Below, one piece after another: positions 18,119 through 28,982 of a stretch of 64,000 nt of DNA. Location of the stretch: NCBI GenBank assembly GCA_963701245.1, contig OY969576.1:806001-870000 (forward strand), in the 5' to 3' direction. The notes under the pieces were generated by a model that saw nothing but the letters and a program-made list of their open reading frames with translations, was not told the origin of the DNA and did no database searches. Position 1 is the stretch's first letter; every line of letters starts with the position of its first letter. The position numbers were made by a program, and so were the translations under genes. The DNA is from CAWCCP01 sp963701245. Lineage in GTDB: Bacteria > Patescibacteriota > Saccharimonadia > Saccharimonadales > UBA4665.

Positions 18119-18372
18119 CTTGCTACTACATAGATATTTATGATACTCCTCAACGGAAACTCATCACAGTAGTTAGTAAACACTTCTTTGAAATTTAACG
18201 AGATACTTACGACGCATATAAAAAGTTGCACTTCCAAAGAATTATTTATAAGCTTTTAAATTATCTCAATACCTTTTGTAGTATAATTTTATTAGTTAAT
18301 TTCATTTTTATTGGCTTAATAAAGCGGTAGCTGTACCGACTAGAGATGATATTTCATTACTAAATATCTTGT
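18119..18372. promoter_or_regulatory. Divergent intergenic region before the helicase operon
   Basis: A TATAAT -10 lies at 18282-18287 on the + strand, about 85 bases before the helicase start. The -35 is weak. It separates the minus-strand coupling ATPase from the plus-strand defence-like operon and presumably holds both promoters. Confidence 0.45.
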
Positions 18373-21300
18373 ATGATCAAACTATCTGACATTACGCGCG
18401 GTACTAGGGTCAAGGGCATAGAACCTGACCAAACGGTGCAAGTTATTGATGTTATCCACTCAGGTGCTGACGCTGCTACTGTGACGTACCGTACAACGGA
18501 CAATCGGCTTGGGGAACGTACGCTGTTCATAGAAGATCAAGAGAACCTAGAAGTAGCCCAAGAAGAAATTTCGTGGGACTTCACTGGCGACCCTGATGCA
18601 TTCAAACTTGCGGTCGAGGCCTACCGAATCAACGTTGCCCACCTTTTTGACCCAATGATGGCCGTCCATACCTCCAACGTCGAGCCGCTCCCTCATCAAA
18701 TCACAGCAGTGTACAGCGCAATGCTGCCGAGGCAGCCATTACGTTTTGTGCTCGCCGACGATCCTGGAGCCGGAAAGACAATTATGGCAGGCCTATTAAT
18801 CAAGGAACTTATCCTCCGAGGTGACGCCGATCGGGTGTTGATTGTAGCTCCTGGTAGTCTAGTGGGCCAATGGCAAGAAGAGCTGCTGGAAAAATTCGGC
18901 TTGGAATTCGATATCCTCTCGAAAGACGACCAGGATAGCACCAAGAATCCATTCGAGCGACGGACTCATGTTATATGCCGCCTTGATCAGCTGTCGCGGA
19001 ACGAGGATCTCGCCAATGACGCGGCTCAAATTTCATGGGACCTCGTGATCTTCGACGAGGCACACAAGCTGGGAGCCAGATTCTCTTCTGGAAACACCAT
19101 AGACAAAACTAAGCGATTCGAGCTTGGCGAGCTACTTGGAAGTTCAACCCGACACTTTCTCCTCATGACTGCCACACCGCACAACGGCAAGGAAGAAGAC
19201 TTTCAACTGTTCCTCTCGTTGCTAGATGGCGATAGGTTCTACGGTAAGCAACGCGACGGCTCCCGCAAGGCCAATGTTGAAGACCTCATGCGACGTATGG
19301 TGAAGGAAGATCTGAGAAGGTTTGACGGCTCTAAGCTCTTTCCCGAGCGACGCGCACAGACCGTCACGTATGAGCTCTCTGATATCGAGCAAACACTATA
19401 TGAAGCTGTCACCCGCTACGTGCGACAGGAGATGAACCGAGCGGAGCGCCTGCAGGGGGACAAACGAATCCAGATCGGTTTTGCACTAGCATCATTGCAA
19501 CGAAGGTTGGCATCAAGCCCCGCAGCAATCTTCAAGTCTCTGGATAATCGGCTCAAGCGCCTAAACGAAAAACTAGATGAGGTCCGCGGTGGCGGCAACT
19601 TGCAGGACACACCGGCTCCGGACTTACCAAACCTTGAAGACCTTGAAGATGACCTTCCAGACGAAGAGTATGAGACCTACGAAACTGAAGTTGTAAGTCA
19701 CGTAACGGCCGCTCAAACGGAATCAGAGCTGCTCGCAGAGATCGACGTTGTCCGTGATCTGCGCGAGCAGGCGTACGAGGTCAAGCTTTCCGGCCAGGAC
19801 CGCAAATGGGAGAAACTTTCTGAGTTGCTTCAAAACACTCCTGAAATGCGCGATGCCCGCGGCCAAATGCGCAAACTGATCATCTTTACCGAATACAAAG
19901 ACACACTCGAATACTTAAAAGACAGAATTCAGAACTTGCTCGGCAATCCTTCAGCCGTAGTAGAAATCCAAGGATCAACCGGGCGTGATCAGCGTAAGGC
20001 AATTCAGGAGGACTTCTGCAACGTACCCGAAGTTTTGGTACTGGTTGCAACCGATGCGGCAAGTGAAGGTATCAATCTGCAGCGGGCTACCAATCTCATG
20101 ATTAATTATGACTTACCATGGAACCCCAACCGGCTTGAACAGCGTTTTGGCCGTATACACCGCATCGGCCAAGAGCAAATTTGCTGGCTCTGGAACATGG
20201 TGGCCGGATCTACCAGGGAAGGTGAAGTTTATCAGCGCCTGCTCCAAAAGCTTGAAATTGCCCGCAAAGCGCTCGGTGGCAGAGTGTTCGATATTCTAGG
20301 TGAGCTGTTCGAGGAAAAACCCCTCAGGCAGTTGTTGATCGACGCCATCAGATATGGCGAGGACTCGTCCAGATTAACAGATATTGATAAGACCCTTGAT
20401 AGCAAGCTCAGCGAGGACGCGATTAGGCAGGCACTCGAGCTAAAGAAGAATATGTTGGCGGAAGAAGCCCTTTCTACAGACCAGATATACAAAGTAAAGG
20501 AAGAGATGGACAAAGCTGAAGCCATGCGTCTTCAGCCGTACTTCGTACGCAGCTTCTTCCTGCAAGCCGCGAAGCACCTTCAGATGGAAGTGCGAGAACG
20601 CGGAAGCTCCAAACTATTCGAGCTCCCGTACGTACCTCAACGTATCCAGCAACGAGATCGCCTAATCAATGGCCGAGATAGAAGGTACGCCTTCCCAGTT
20701 TCCCGCAGATACGAACGAATATGCTTTGAACAAAGCCAGCTCAACGCAGGAACGAAGCCAACTCCCGTCCTAATGCACCCGGCTCATCCACTTATGCAGG
20801 CCATGACTGACATCGTGCTTGAGGACACACGGTCCACCCTCAATTACGGCGCAGTAATGGTTGACCCTCAAGCGAATCCTTCGGACAAGCCATACTTGCT
20901 CGTACTAATGGAACACTCTGTGCGGGAAGGCTCAGAACAGACGGACCGAGTAATTTCGAGGCAGGTACAGTTTGTGAAGGTCGCCCTCGATGGCGAGGCC
21001 TCCAACGCTGGGTGGGCACCCCACTTAGACCTAGTGGCAGCTACAACCGATGAGCGCAAAAATGCACAAAAAAAGCTTGATGCACCAAACCTAACCGAGC
21101 TTCTTACCAAGACCGCACCTCATTTTGCTACCGGCACCATGGCTCGGACGCACTTTTCTGAGATTAAGAATAGGCGTGAAGAGTGGGTCGCACACACACT
21201 GCAAGCCGTCCACGAGCGGCTAAATGGCGAAATCGCGTATCTGACGGACCGCCTGTTCAAGATTGAAGAGGAGATTGCTGCAGGCAAGCAGCCAAAGGTC

Positions 21301-21882
21301 CAGGCCAGCAATTTGCGCGAACGCATTGACGAAATCGAACAGCGCCTAGAGCGACGAAAGCGCGAACTTGAGCGGCAGCGTAACCTGGTCTCACTACCGT
21401 CCCGCGTCATAAGCTGCACATTGGTAGTGCCCACCATGGCAGATGGCCAAGCTGCTGCTAATCAAGTTGACGCGGCCGCAAAAGCCAGAATAGAGCACTT
21501 GGCTATGACGAAAGTGTCTGAGATAGAAAGCGCCAAAGGCAACAAAGCAATAGATGTGTCGGCAGACAATTGCGGCTGGGATATTACCTCGCGACCCCCG
21601 TTACTAGGTGATCTACTACCTGACGATCTCCATATTGAGGTTAAGGGGCGACAATATGGGCAAACTACTGTAACGGTAAGCAGAAACGAAGTAATAACTG
21701 GTTTAAATCAAGGCGATAGATACGTTTTGGCCGTAGCACTTGTGGACGGTTCCTCGGTACGGGAACTCTACTACGTTAAAGCCCCGTTCTCCTCTGAGCC
21801 CGATTGGGCAGAAGCAAGTAAAAATCTTGATCTGACTCGCCTGTTAAGCAAAGCTGAACGCATCGAATTGGAGTCGCACTAA
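18373..21882 (+). CDS. SNF2/RapA-type helicase with C-terminal DUF3883 domain
   Basis: This 1169-residue protein has helicase motif I DDPGAGKTIMAG near residue 127-140, DEAH near 226-230, TATPHN near 265, and the helicase C block ATDAASEGINLQRA to RFGRIHRIGQ near 555-600. The C-terminal domain (EVKGRQYGQTTVTVSRNEV, about 1090-1110) matches DUF3883, related to restriction-nuclease folds. It is the first gene of an operon and overlaps the methylase by one base. Helicases of this class (DrmD-like) occur in DISARM and related defence islands. The role is probably DNA translocation on invading DNA, by inference. Confidence 0.85.
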   Translation: MIKLSDITRGTRVKGIEPDQTVQVIDVIHSGADAATVTYRTTDNRLGERTLFIEDQENLEVAQEEISWDFTGDPDAFKLAVEAYRINVAHLFDPMMAVHTSNVEPLPHQITAVYSAMLPRQPLRFVLADDPGAGKTIMAGLLIKELILRGDADRVLIVAPGSLVGQWQEELLEKFGLEFDILSKDDQDSTKNPFERRTHVICRLDQLSRNEDLANDAAQISWDLVIFDEAHKLGARFSSGNTIDKTKRFELGELLGSSTRHFLLMTATPHNGKEEDFQLFLSLLDGDRFYGKQRDGSRKANVEDLMRRMVKEDLRRFDGSKLFPERRAQTVTYELSDIEQTLYEAVTRYVRQEMNRAERLQGDKRIQIGFALASLQRRLASSPAAIFKSLDNRLKRLNEKLDEVRGGGNLQDTPAPDLPNLEDLEDDLPDEEYETYETEVVSHVTAAQTESELLAEIDVVRDLREQAYEVKLSGQDRKWEKLSELLQNTPEMRDARGQMRKLIIFTEYKDTLEYLKDRIQNLLGNPSAVVEIQGSTGRDQRKAIQEDFCNVPEVLVLVATDAASEGINLQRATNLMINYDLPWNPNRLEQRFGRIHRIGQEQICWLWNMVAGSTREGEVYQRLLQKLEIARKALGGRVFDILGELFEEKPLRQLLIDAIRYGEDSSRLTDIDKTLDSKLSEDAIRQALELKKNMLAEEALSTDQIYKVKEEMDKAEAMRLQPYFVRSFFLQAAKHLQMEVRERGSSKLFELPYVPQRIQQRDRLINGRDRRYAFPVSRRYERICFEQSQLNAGTKPTPVLMHPAHPLMQAMTDIVLEDTRSTLNYGAVMVDPQANPSDKPYLLVLMEHSVREGSEQTDRVISRQVQFVKVALDGEASNAGWAPHLDLVAATTDERKNAQKKLDAPNLTELLTKTAPHFATGTMARTHFSEIKNRREEWVAHTLQAVHERLNGEIAYLTDRLFKIEEEIAAGKQPKVQASNLRERIDEIEQRLERRKRELERQRNLVSLPSRVISCTLVVPTMADGQAAANQVDAAAKARIEHLAMTKVSEIESAKGNKAIDVSADNCGWDITSRPPLLGDLLPDDLHIEVKGRQYGQTTVTVSRNEVITGLNQGDRYVLAVALVDGSSVRELYYVKAPFSSEPDWAEASKNLDLTRLLSKAERIELESH

Positions 21883-24788
21883 TGCCTAGTTATCCCGTCA
21901 AATCGCCTAAGAAATTGATTGAGGTGGCATTGCCGCTCGACTCAATTAACCTTGCCGCAGCGAGAGAGAAGTCAATTCGCCATGGGCATCCCAGTACGCT
22001 GCATCTATGGTGGGCGCGTCGGCCATTGGCGGCTGCTCGAGCAGTGCTTTTTGGACAACTAGTAAATGATCCGGGTTTCGAAAGAAGTTTAAACCGTGGT
22101 TTGCCAAAGAAAGAAGCAGCCAGGGAAAGAAAACGACTCTTCAAGATAATCGAGAAACTGGTTTTGTGGGAGAACACAACCAACGAAAGCGTGCTCAACG
22201 AGGCGCGTGAAGAAATCCGCAAGAGCTGGCTAGAAACGTGCGAACTCAACAAAGATCATCCGCAGGCTAAAGAGTTGTTCAATCCCGACAAACTTCCAGC
22301 CTTTCACGATCCTTTTGCCGGTGGCGGTGCAATTCCACTCGAAGCTCAACGGCTCGGTCTTGAAAGCTATGCATCAGATCTGAATCCAGTCGCCGTGCTC
22401 ATTAATAAGGCGATGATCGAGATACCCCCAAAGTTTGCCGACCGACCTCCAGTAAATCCTGACGTACGAAAGGATAAACATCTTTTCGAACGCGAGTGGC
22501 ACGGCGCGCAAGGCCTGGCGGAGGACGTTCGGTATTATGGCAAGTGGATACGCGATGAAGCCGAAAAGCGTATCGGTCACCTCTATCCGAAAATTGAAAT
22601 CACAACCGAGATGGCAAATGAGCGTCCAGATCTTAAGCCGCTCGTAGGTAGCAATCTTACAATGATTGCATCGATCTGGGCACGCACGGTGAAAAGTCCC
22701 AATCCAGCTTTCGCAAACGTTGATGTTCCGCTAGCTTCCACATTTATGCTCTCATCCAAGGTAGGCAGGGAAGCTTATATCGAGCCAGTAATCCAAGGAA
22801 ACAACTATTATTTCTCGGTCAAGATGGGAAAACCGTATGATGTAGAGGGTGCACAAAACGGCACGAAACTGGCGCGCGGTGCGAATTTCAAATGTCTAAT
22901 GTCAAATGCACCGATGGATAACAGCTATGTTCGCGCAGAGTTCCAGGGACATCGTTCTGGTAAACGTATGATGGCCATAGTCGCCGATAGTGACCATGGC
23001 CGGGTATATATCTCACCAACAGCAGAAATGGAAGCTGTCGCTCTTAAGTCGCATTCAAACTGGCGACCCGAACAGCAGATGAATCAGGAAAGCAGTAATC
23101 TTGTAAGTGGCCGTGGTTATGGGATCCATTATTGGTACGAGCTGTTTACTGAGCGACAGCTTTTAGCGTTAACGACGTTTGCAGACCTAGTACAAGATGC
23201 GCGTGAGCACGCTAGTCGCGATGCGATTATTGCTTCATTCCCTGATGATGGAATAGCGCTCGAAAATAATGGCTCTGGTGCTGCTGCATATGCTGATGCG
23301 GTTGCAACATATCTGGGGTTGGCTGTTAGCAGAACTACCAACACTATTAATTCTTTTTCAGTATGGTCCCAAAGTAGAGAACAAAGCGTAAATCTATTTA
23401 GTCGACAGGCAATACCGATGGCTTGGGATTTCCCCGAGGTTAACCCTTTCGCAGGTGCTGCTGGCGATTTTGGGGCTACTACAGCATCCATGAGTAAAAC
23501 AATTATAATCGAATCAGGACCTTTGGCTCACGTACTGCAATCTGATGCTCAAACACAAGAATTGTCCCAATCAAAAGTCATCTCCACCGATCCACCTTAT
23601 TATGACAATATCGCCTACGCTGATTTGTCGGATTTCTTCTATGTTTGGCTACGCCGATCGCTTAAATTGATTTTCCCGAATCTATTTGCGACGTTAGCTG
23701 TACCAAAAACCGAAGAATTGGTGGCTACGCCTTATCGACATGGTGGCAAAGAAGAAGCGGAGAATTTCTTTATGGACGGCATGACGCAAGCGATGCATCG
23801 ACTTGCTATCCAGGCGCATCCAGCATTTCCAGTCACTATCTACTACGCTTTTAAACAGTCTGATACCACTAAATTAGGTACCAGTAATACTGGTTGGGAA
23901 ACTTTTCTTGATGCGGTAATACGAGCAGGATTTGGGATAACAGGAACGTGGCCATTAAGAACAGAAAGACCAACAGGAGTAAAAACTGGTACCAACGCTC
24001 TTGCCTCCAGCATCATCCTTGTTTGCCGTAAGCGTAGCCTAAATGCATCGACGATTACGAGGCGAGAGTTTCTTCGAGAATTGAAGGAAGAGTTAGATTC
24101 GGCGCTAGATGTGATGATTGTCGGTAGCAATAATGTGTCTCCCGTAGCACCTGTAGATTTGGCTCAGGCAATTATTGGCCCCGGCATGGCAATTTACTCA
24201 AAATACTCATCGGTGCTTGAAGCGGACGGCAGCACCATGTCTGTGCATACTGCTCTCATTTTAATCAATCGAGTACTAACAGAGGGCAAAGACGAGTTTG
24301 ATGCGAACACACTATTCTCTCTGAGCTGGTTTGATCAATGCGGGTGGAACGCTGGAGACTTTGGATCAGCAGACGTACTCGCTCGTGCAAAGGGAACCAG
24401 CGTTGATATCGCGCGTAACTCTGGAGTAATTGAATCTCATGGTGGCAAGGTACGACTTCTAAAGCCAGCCGAGTACTCGGACACATGGGATCCCCAGAGA
24501 GATGCGATTATCCCTAGCTGGGAACTTCTGCACCGACTCTCGTCACGTTTCGAACACGGGGGGACCGAGGAAGCAGCTAAGCTCCTTGCTCGCGTGGAGT
24601 CCACAAAAGTCACACCGGCATCCGTTCGCAAGCTCGCGTACCAGCTTTACACGCTCTGCGAGAGAACCGGCAAAGCCGAAGATGCAAGACGGTACAACAA
24701 CCTTATCCTTGCGTGGGACACAATAAGTCAGTTGGCGGAATCGCTTGGCAGAGCCGGCACGCAGGTAAATCTATTTCAGGGAGTGTAA
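21882..24788 (+). CDS. DUF1156 DNA methyltransferase
   Basis: This 968-residue protein begins with the DUF1156 signature (HPSTLHLWWARRPLAAARA, about residues 35-55). It has an AdoMet-binding FAGGGAIPLEAQRLG near 143-158 and the catalytic DPPYYDNI near 568-575, typical of N6-adenine or N4-cytosine DNA methylases. It is coupled to the helicase by a one-base overlap and ends nine bases before the DUF499 gene. It probably marks self DNA for the system encoded by this operon. Confidence 0.88.
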   Translation: MPSYPVKSPKKLIEVALPLDSINLAAAREKSIRHGHPSTLHLWWARRPLAAARAVLFGQLVNDPGFERSLNRGLPKKEAARERKRLFKIIEKLVLWENTTNESVLNEAREEIRKSWLETCELNKDHPQAKELFNPDKLPAFHDPFAGGGAIPLEAQRLGLESYASDLNPVAVLINKAMIEIPPKFADRPPVNPDVRKDKHLFEREWHGAQGLAEDVRYYGKWIRDEAEKRIGHLYPKIEITTEMANERPDLKPLVGSNLTMIASIWARTVKSPNPAFANVDVPLASTFMLSSKVGREAYIEPVIQGNNYYFSVKMGKPYDVEGAQNGTKLARGANFKCLMSNAPMDNSYVRAEFQGHRSGKRMMAIVADSDHGRVYISPTAEMEAVALKSHSNWRPEQQMNQESSNLVSGRGYGIHYWYELFTERQLLALTTFADLVQDAREHASRDAIIASFPDDGIALENNGSGAAAYADAVATYLGLAVSRTTNTINSFSVWSQSREQSVNLFSRQAIPMAWDFPEVNPFAGAAGDFGATTASMSKTIIIESGPLAHVLQSDAQTQELSQSKVISTDPPYYDNIAYADLSDFFYVWLRRSLKLIFPNLFATLAVPKTEELVATPYRHGGKEEAENFFMDGMTQAMHRLAIQAHPAFPVTIYYAFKQSDTTKLGTSNTGWETFLDAVIRAGFGITGTWPLRTERPTGVKTGTNALASSIILVCRKRSLNASTITRREFLRELKEELDSALDVMIVGSNNVSPVAPVDLAQAIIGPGMAIYSKYSSVLEADGSTMSVHTALILINRVLTEGKDEFDANTLFSLSWFDQCGWNAGDFGSADVLARAKGTSVDIARNSGVIESHGGKVRLLKPAEYSDTWDPQRDAIIPSWELLHRLSSRFEHGGTEEAAKLLARVESTKVTPASVRKLAYQLYTLCERTGKAEDARRYNNLILAWDTISQLAESLGRAGTQVNLFQGV

Positions 24789-24797
24789 GATACTATC

Positions 24798-27584
24798 ATG
24801 ACCACATTAAAACCATGGCGCGAAGTCGCAATACCTCATGATGATGTCCTAAAAGGGACGTTCCAGCAGGCTGAATTTGCAGCAGATCTCTCTGCCGTTC
24901 AACAAAATAAGGCCAGCGAAGAATACCAAGACGCTCGAAAGTTCTTTGAGCGAACCTATATTACCGAAGGCATGCGCCTCCTGCTCGAAAATGTTGTCAA
25001 AAGGCTTACGGGCAAGGGCGGCGACCCGGTCATTCAGCTTCAAACGTCGTTCGGTGGCGGCAAGACGCACACCATGCTTGCTGTTTACCACCTCGCCAGT
25101 CGATCTTTCCCTGCTTCAGAACTGCGAGGAGTAGAGCCGATTCTCGATAATGCTGGCGGTTCAGATTTACCGCAAGCTAGAGTTGTCATACTCGACGGAA
25201 CCGCTTTGGGACCGAACGAAGTTAGACAAAGAGGCAAAGTGGAAGTGCATACGCTGTGGGGCGAGCTTGCCTGGCAGCTCGGAGGAAGTGAAGCCTACGA
25301 CTTGCTAAAAGCTTCCGATGAGGCGGGAACTTCACCCGGCAAAGAGGTTCTTGTAAAACTTCTTCAGCAATTTTCCCCGGCCGTCATACTTGTCGATGAG
25401 CTGGTCGCATACGTTCGACAGCTGAGCCACGAGAACACCGGGGCCGGGAGTTACGACTCCAACTTGTCATTCATCCAGGCGCTTACCGAGGCCGTAAAGC
25501 AGGTTCCAACATGCTGCGTACTCGCATCATTGCCGGAATCCGAGCTAGAAGCTGGAGGAGAGCGGGGACAACGAGCCCTCGAGGCACTATCAAATGTTTT
25601 TGGAAGGGTTCAGGCGCTCTGGAAGCCCGTAAGTAGCGAAGAAGCGTTTGAGATTGTGCGGCGCCGTCTATTCAAAAATGATATCGACGAGGCGGTGGTC
25701 AAAGCGACTTGCAACGCCTTTTATGAAGTATATGTTAAAGACCCTTCCTACCCCAACGAAACTCGAGAGGCCCAGTACCGCGAGCGGATGGAGCGTGCCT
25801 ACCCTGTCCACCCCGAACTGTTCGACCGTCTGTACCAAGACTGGTCATCACTCGAAAAATTCCAACGAACCCGCGGCGTTCTAAAGCTCATGGCTAAAGT
25901 CATCCACAGACTCTGGCAGGACGGCATTAGCGATTACCTAATCACTCCGGGCAGTCTGCCGCTCTATGACACGGAAATCCGTACCGAACTCATCAACTAC
26001 CTTCCTAACGGATGGGAACAAATAATCGAGGCCGAGCTCGACGGAGAGCGGTCTGAAGCATTCACCTTAGATGGCAGTAATCATTTTGGTGCAATTCAGG
26101 CTGCACGTCGCGTCGCCCGTGCGCTATTCCTAGACACCGCGCCATCCATTTCTAGTAAAGCGAACCGCGGAGTAGAAAAAGGCACGCTACTCCTCGGCGT
26201 GGTGCAGCCTGGTCAGCAAACTGGCTGGTTTAACGACGCACTCACACAGCTAAACGATAGGCTTCATTTTCTCAATCACGCTGGTGGCAGGTACTACCTC
26301 GATACACGTCCAAACCTTCGCCGTACCATGGAGGATAGGCGCAAGAGTGTGAGCACGGACGACGTTTCCGCTTACATTCGAGCATCACTGCAGCGACAAA
26401 TCAATGTAACAATGTTCGTTGGTATTCACGTATTCACATCTCACCATGATGTGCCGGATGATGCGTCACTACGGCTCGTTGTATTGCCTGATAAAGCCAG
26501 CTACTTCGCAGAATCAAGCGATTCTGACGCTGGCCGCACAGCCGCCTCGTCGTACCTGAAACACCGAGGCGATCAGCCACGTCTAAATGCAAATAGGCTG
26601 ATATTCTTGGCAGCAGATCAAGACGCTGCTGGGAACATGCGAAACCAAGTCAAGACTGCGCTTGCGTGGAAGTCGGTAGTATCAGACGCTAACGAAGCTC
26701 GCCTAAATCTCGACCAGTTCCAACTTAAGCTTGCACGGCAGTCTCTTGAAGGCTCCGACGAAGCTGCACGCCACACCATCCTTGATGCGTATAGATGGCT
26801 GCTAGTCCCCGTCCAGTCAGCCAGTGCAGGGAATGTAGGTAAGCTTGATCTTGAGCCGCGTCAGCTGTCATCTTCGCAAAGCACAAGCGCCGAAATAGAG
26901 AGGGTGCTAAAAGAACACGAAGACGTAATAACGCGATGGGCACCAATCCATCTCTCCAACATTCTTAAGGCTTGGTACTGGAAAGATAAGGCGCACGTAT
27001 CGGCCAAATCTGTATGGGAAGATTTTTGCAAATACCCGTATCTTCCACGGCTTAGCAATATTTCTGTTTTTGAACAGACACTGTCGCAAGCAACATTAAC
27101 GAATGAGGCTTTTGGAATTGCTTACGGATATGAAGAAGGTCGGTTTGTTGATCCACACCTCGGTGACGGCTATAATTCTGCCCTTGATGGTTCAGTCCTG
27201 CTTGTGGAGCCCAGCGCACTAACCAAGCAGCTCAGTAAGGACGCCTCAACAAGCCCGATCGTTACCGATGGCGGTGAGGCCCACCCATCTACTCACGCGG
27301 GAGATAACCATGAGGCACAACCTACAGGCTCCAAGCGACCGCGTAGATTTATTGGTCGCGTACAATTTGAGAATTCTGCTTCAGCACCAATCAAATTCAA
27401 AGAAGTTTACGACGAGGTAATATCTCAGCTAAGCAAAGACGTAAGTACTCGAGTGACAATCAGCATCGACATCGAAGCGCATAGCCAAGCGGGATTTGAT
27501 GAAGGCACGCAACGCGCTGTACGTGAAAATTCGAAAACGCTGGAACTATTGGAAAGCGATTTCGAGGACACTTCGTCGATTTAG
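24798..27584 (+). CDS. DUF499 family ATPase
   Basis: This 928-residue protein has SFGGGKTHTMLA (Walker A variant) near residues 83-95 and VILVDELVAYVRQL (Walker B) near 195-208, the hallmark of DUF499/AAA proteins that accompany DUF1156 methylases. The last 130 residues are lower complexity, with PSTHAGDNHEAQPTGSKRPR as a linker. It is the third gene of the operon. The family's mechanism is not established. It may be the sensor or motor of the defence complex. Confidence 0.85.
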   Translation: MTTLKPWREVAIPHDDVLKGTFQQAEFAADLSAVQQNKASEEYQDARKFFERTYITEGMRLLLENVVKRLTGKGGDPVIQLQTSFGGGKTHTMLAVYHLASRSFPASELRGVEPILDNAGGSDLPQARVVILDGTALGPNEVRQRGKVEVHTLWGELAWQLGGSEAYDLLKASDEAGTSPGKEVLVKLLQQFSPAVILVDELVAYVRQLSHENTGAGSYDSNLSFIQALTEAVKQVPTCCVLASLPESELEAGGERGQRALEALSNVFGRVQALWKPVSSEEAFEIVRRRLFKNDIDEAVVKATCNAFYEVYVKDPSYPNETREAQYRERMERAYPVHPELFDRLYQDWSSLEKFQRTRGVLKLMAKVIHRLWQDGISDYLITPGSLPLYDTEIRTELINYLPNGWEQIIEAELDGERSEAFTLDGSNHFGAIQAARRVARALFLDTAPSISSKANRGVEKGTLLLGVVQPGQQTGWFNDALTQLNDRLHFLNHAGGRYYLDTRPNLRRTMEDRRKSVSTDDVSAYIRASLQRQINVTMFVGIHVFTSHHDVPDDASLRLVVLPDKASYFAESSDSDAGRTAASSYLKHRGDQPRLNANRLIFLAADQDAAGNMRNQVKTALAWKSVVSDANEARLNLDQFQLKLARQSLEGSDEAARHTILDAYRWLLVPVQSASAGNVGKLDLEPRQLSSSQSTSAEIERVLKEHEDVITRWAPIHLSNILKAWYWKDKAHVSAKSVWEDFCKYPYLPRLSNISVFEQTLSQATLTNEAFGIAYGYEEGRFVDPHLGDGYNSALDGSVLLVEPSALTKQLSKDASTSPIVTDGGEAHPSTHAGDNHEAQPTGSKRPRRFIGRVQFENSASAPIKFKEVYDEVISQLSKDVSTRVTISIDIEAHSQAGFDEGTQRAVRENSKTLELLESDFEDTSSI

Positions 27585-27647
27585 GTTGACTCATTTCACA
27601 AAACGCAAGTACGTGATTTTCCGCAAACTACCTCTATAGTAAAAATT

Positions 27648-28757
27648 GTGACAAAGTATCTCAAAGACCGCAAACATTACGAAGACTTATATGATCGACA
27701 AACGGTCGAGGAGGCGCGGCGTGAATCCAATAAGCTCGCTCTAGCACGCGAAGAATTCTATCAAAAAGCTAAGGTAACAGTGGGAGAGAGCCACGCTACA
27801 GAGTTTTGGTGGATACGAATATACTGGTGGCTTGTTGAATTGCCTACGCTGCTACCACGCTGGGAAAACAGAGATACAACAATTCAAGAGTGGATGTCGA
27901 GTGATCGGCAAATGGATGAACGACTAGAAGCTGCTAGACCGCATATCGAGCCAACCTGTACTAACTGTGGCAAGCAAGGTTTAAAGCTGAAGCTCAAGGA
28001 ACTGTTACATAGAGGTAGTGGCAACAATCAAGAAGTAATATTCATGTTTGACTGCCCGGCCTGCAAAAAGCGCAGTGCCTATTGGGAAGATGGTACTGAG
28101 TGGATAACACCAGTTATGCCCTGTCCCCGATGTGATTCGCCTTTGGTTATGGATGTCAAATTCAGAGGTCAAGTAGTGACTACTACCTACACTTGTGAGA
28201 AGTGCACCTATAAAGATATTGAGAAGGTCCGTATGGGCGAGCAAAAAGATCAAGGTATAGACCCTGATTATGAACGCGATAAGAAATTGTTTTGCCTGAG
28301 CGACGAGAGAGCCAAAACCATGCAGGAGTACCGCATAAAATGGCATGATGGTATGCGTATGCTAGATGAAGAAATGGAGCGCGAAGCACATAAGGACGTG
28401 TACGAAGCTGCCTCACAAATTATGCAGCTAAAGATACCGCAACTTATGGATACTCTCCGCCCGGCTATCGAAAAGGCCGGTTTCATTGAGGTATCGTTCG
28501 ATAAACCAGAACTCGGGCGGGATGTCATTATTGGCTTGAGTTGCCTGGATGGTAAGTCAGACCGGGAAGATACTAATAGCCGTAAAGCATTCAAAAAAGC
28601 TGTTGATACTACTCTTGCCGATTCGAATTGGCGACTAATGAGTGACGGGGTAGATTACCGTTTAGGGTATCTGAGTGGCCGGCTACGTGCCTATGAACGT
28701 GAGGAAGACCTGATTAAGCTCGTATCCAATAAAAAACCAAAGAATCTTAAGGATTAG
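27648..28757 (+). CDS. Zinc-ribbon protein linked to the DUF1156/DUF499 operon
   Basis: This 369-residue protein starts with GTG, seven bases after TATAGT (27635-27640), so it has its own leaderless promoter. Several CxxC pairs (PTCTNCG near residue 105, CPACKK near 138, CPRCDS near 160, CEKCTYK near 182) indicate two zinc ribbons. The C-terminal half is helical. It follows the DUF499 gene by 63 bases. It is not a family I can name. Position suggests a fourth component of the system. Confidence 0.55.
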   Translation: MTKYLKDRKHYEDLYDRQTVEEARRESNKLALAREEFYQKAKVTVGESHATEFWWIRIYWWLVELPTLLPRWENRDTTIQEWMSSDRQMDERLEAARPHIEPTCTNCGKQGLKLKLKELLHRGSGNNQEVIFMFDCPACKKRSAYWEDGTEWITPVMPCPRCDSPLVMDVKFRGQVVTTTYTCEKCTYKDIEKVRMGEQKDQGIDPDYERDKKLFCLSDERAKTMQEYRIKWHDGMRMLDEEMEREAHKDVYEAASQIMQLKIPQLMDTLRPAIEKAGFIEVSFDKPELGRDVIIGLSCLDGKSDREDTNSRKAFKKAVDTTLADSNWRLMSDGVDYRLGYLSGRLRAYEREEDLIKLVSNKKPKNLKD

Positions 28758-28775
28758 TTATAGTACAATTTTATT

Positions 28776-28982
28776 ATGAACAAGAGCACTTCGGACAATC
28801 AATCATCTAGATCTAATGACGATCTTATCAAGTCTGTTACTATTGGTATTAAAGACCCAGAGAAAGCAGAAGCAATTACCGAAATAATGCTCGCGGCACT
28901 GAACGGAAATAAAGAACTAGCCGGCATAATGTCACGAATGATTAAAGCCGAACTGGATGACTCGAGGGCTTCTGCAACCTAG
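28776..28982 (+). CDS. Hypothetical small protein
   Basis: This 68-residue protein is unrecognised. It is probably helical after residue 20 (KDPEKAEAITEIMLAALNG). TACAAT (28764-28769) lies six bases before the ATG, consistent with a leaderless transcript. It converges with the PLD gene, overlapping its end by four bases. Confidence 0.5.
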   Translation: MNKSTSDNQSSRSNDDLIKSVTIGIKDPEKAEAITEIMLAALNGNKELAGIMSRMIKAELDDSRASAT

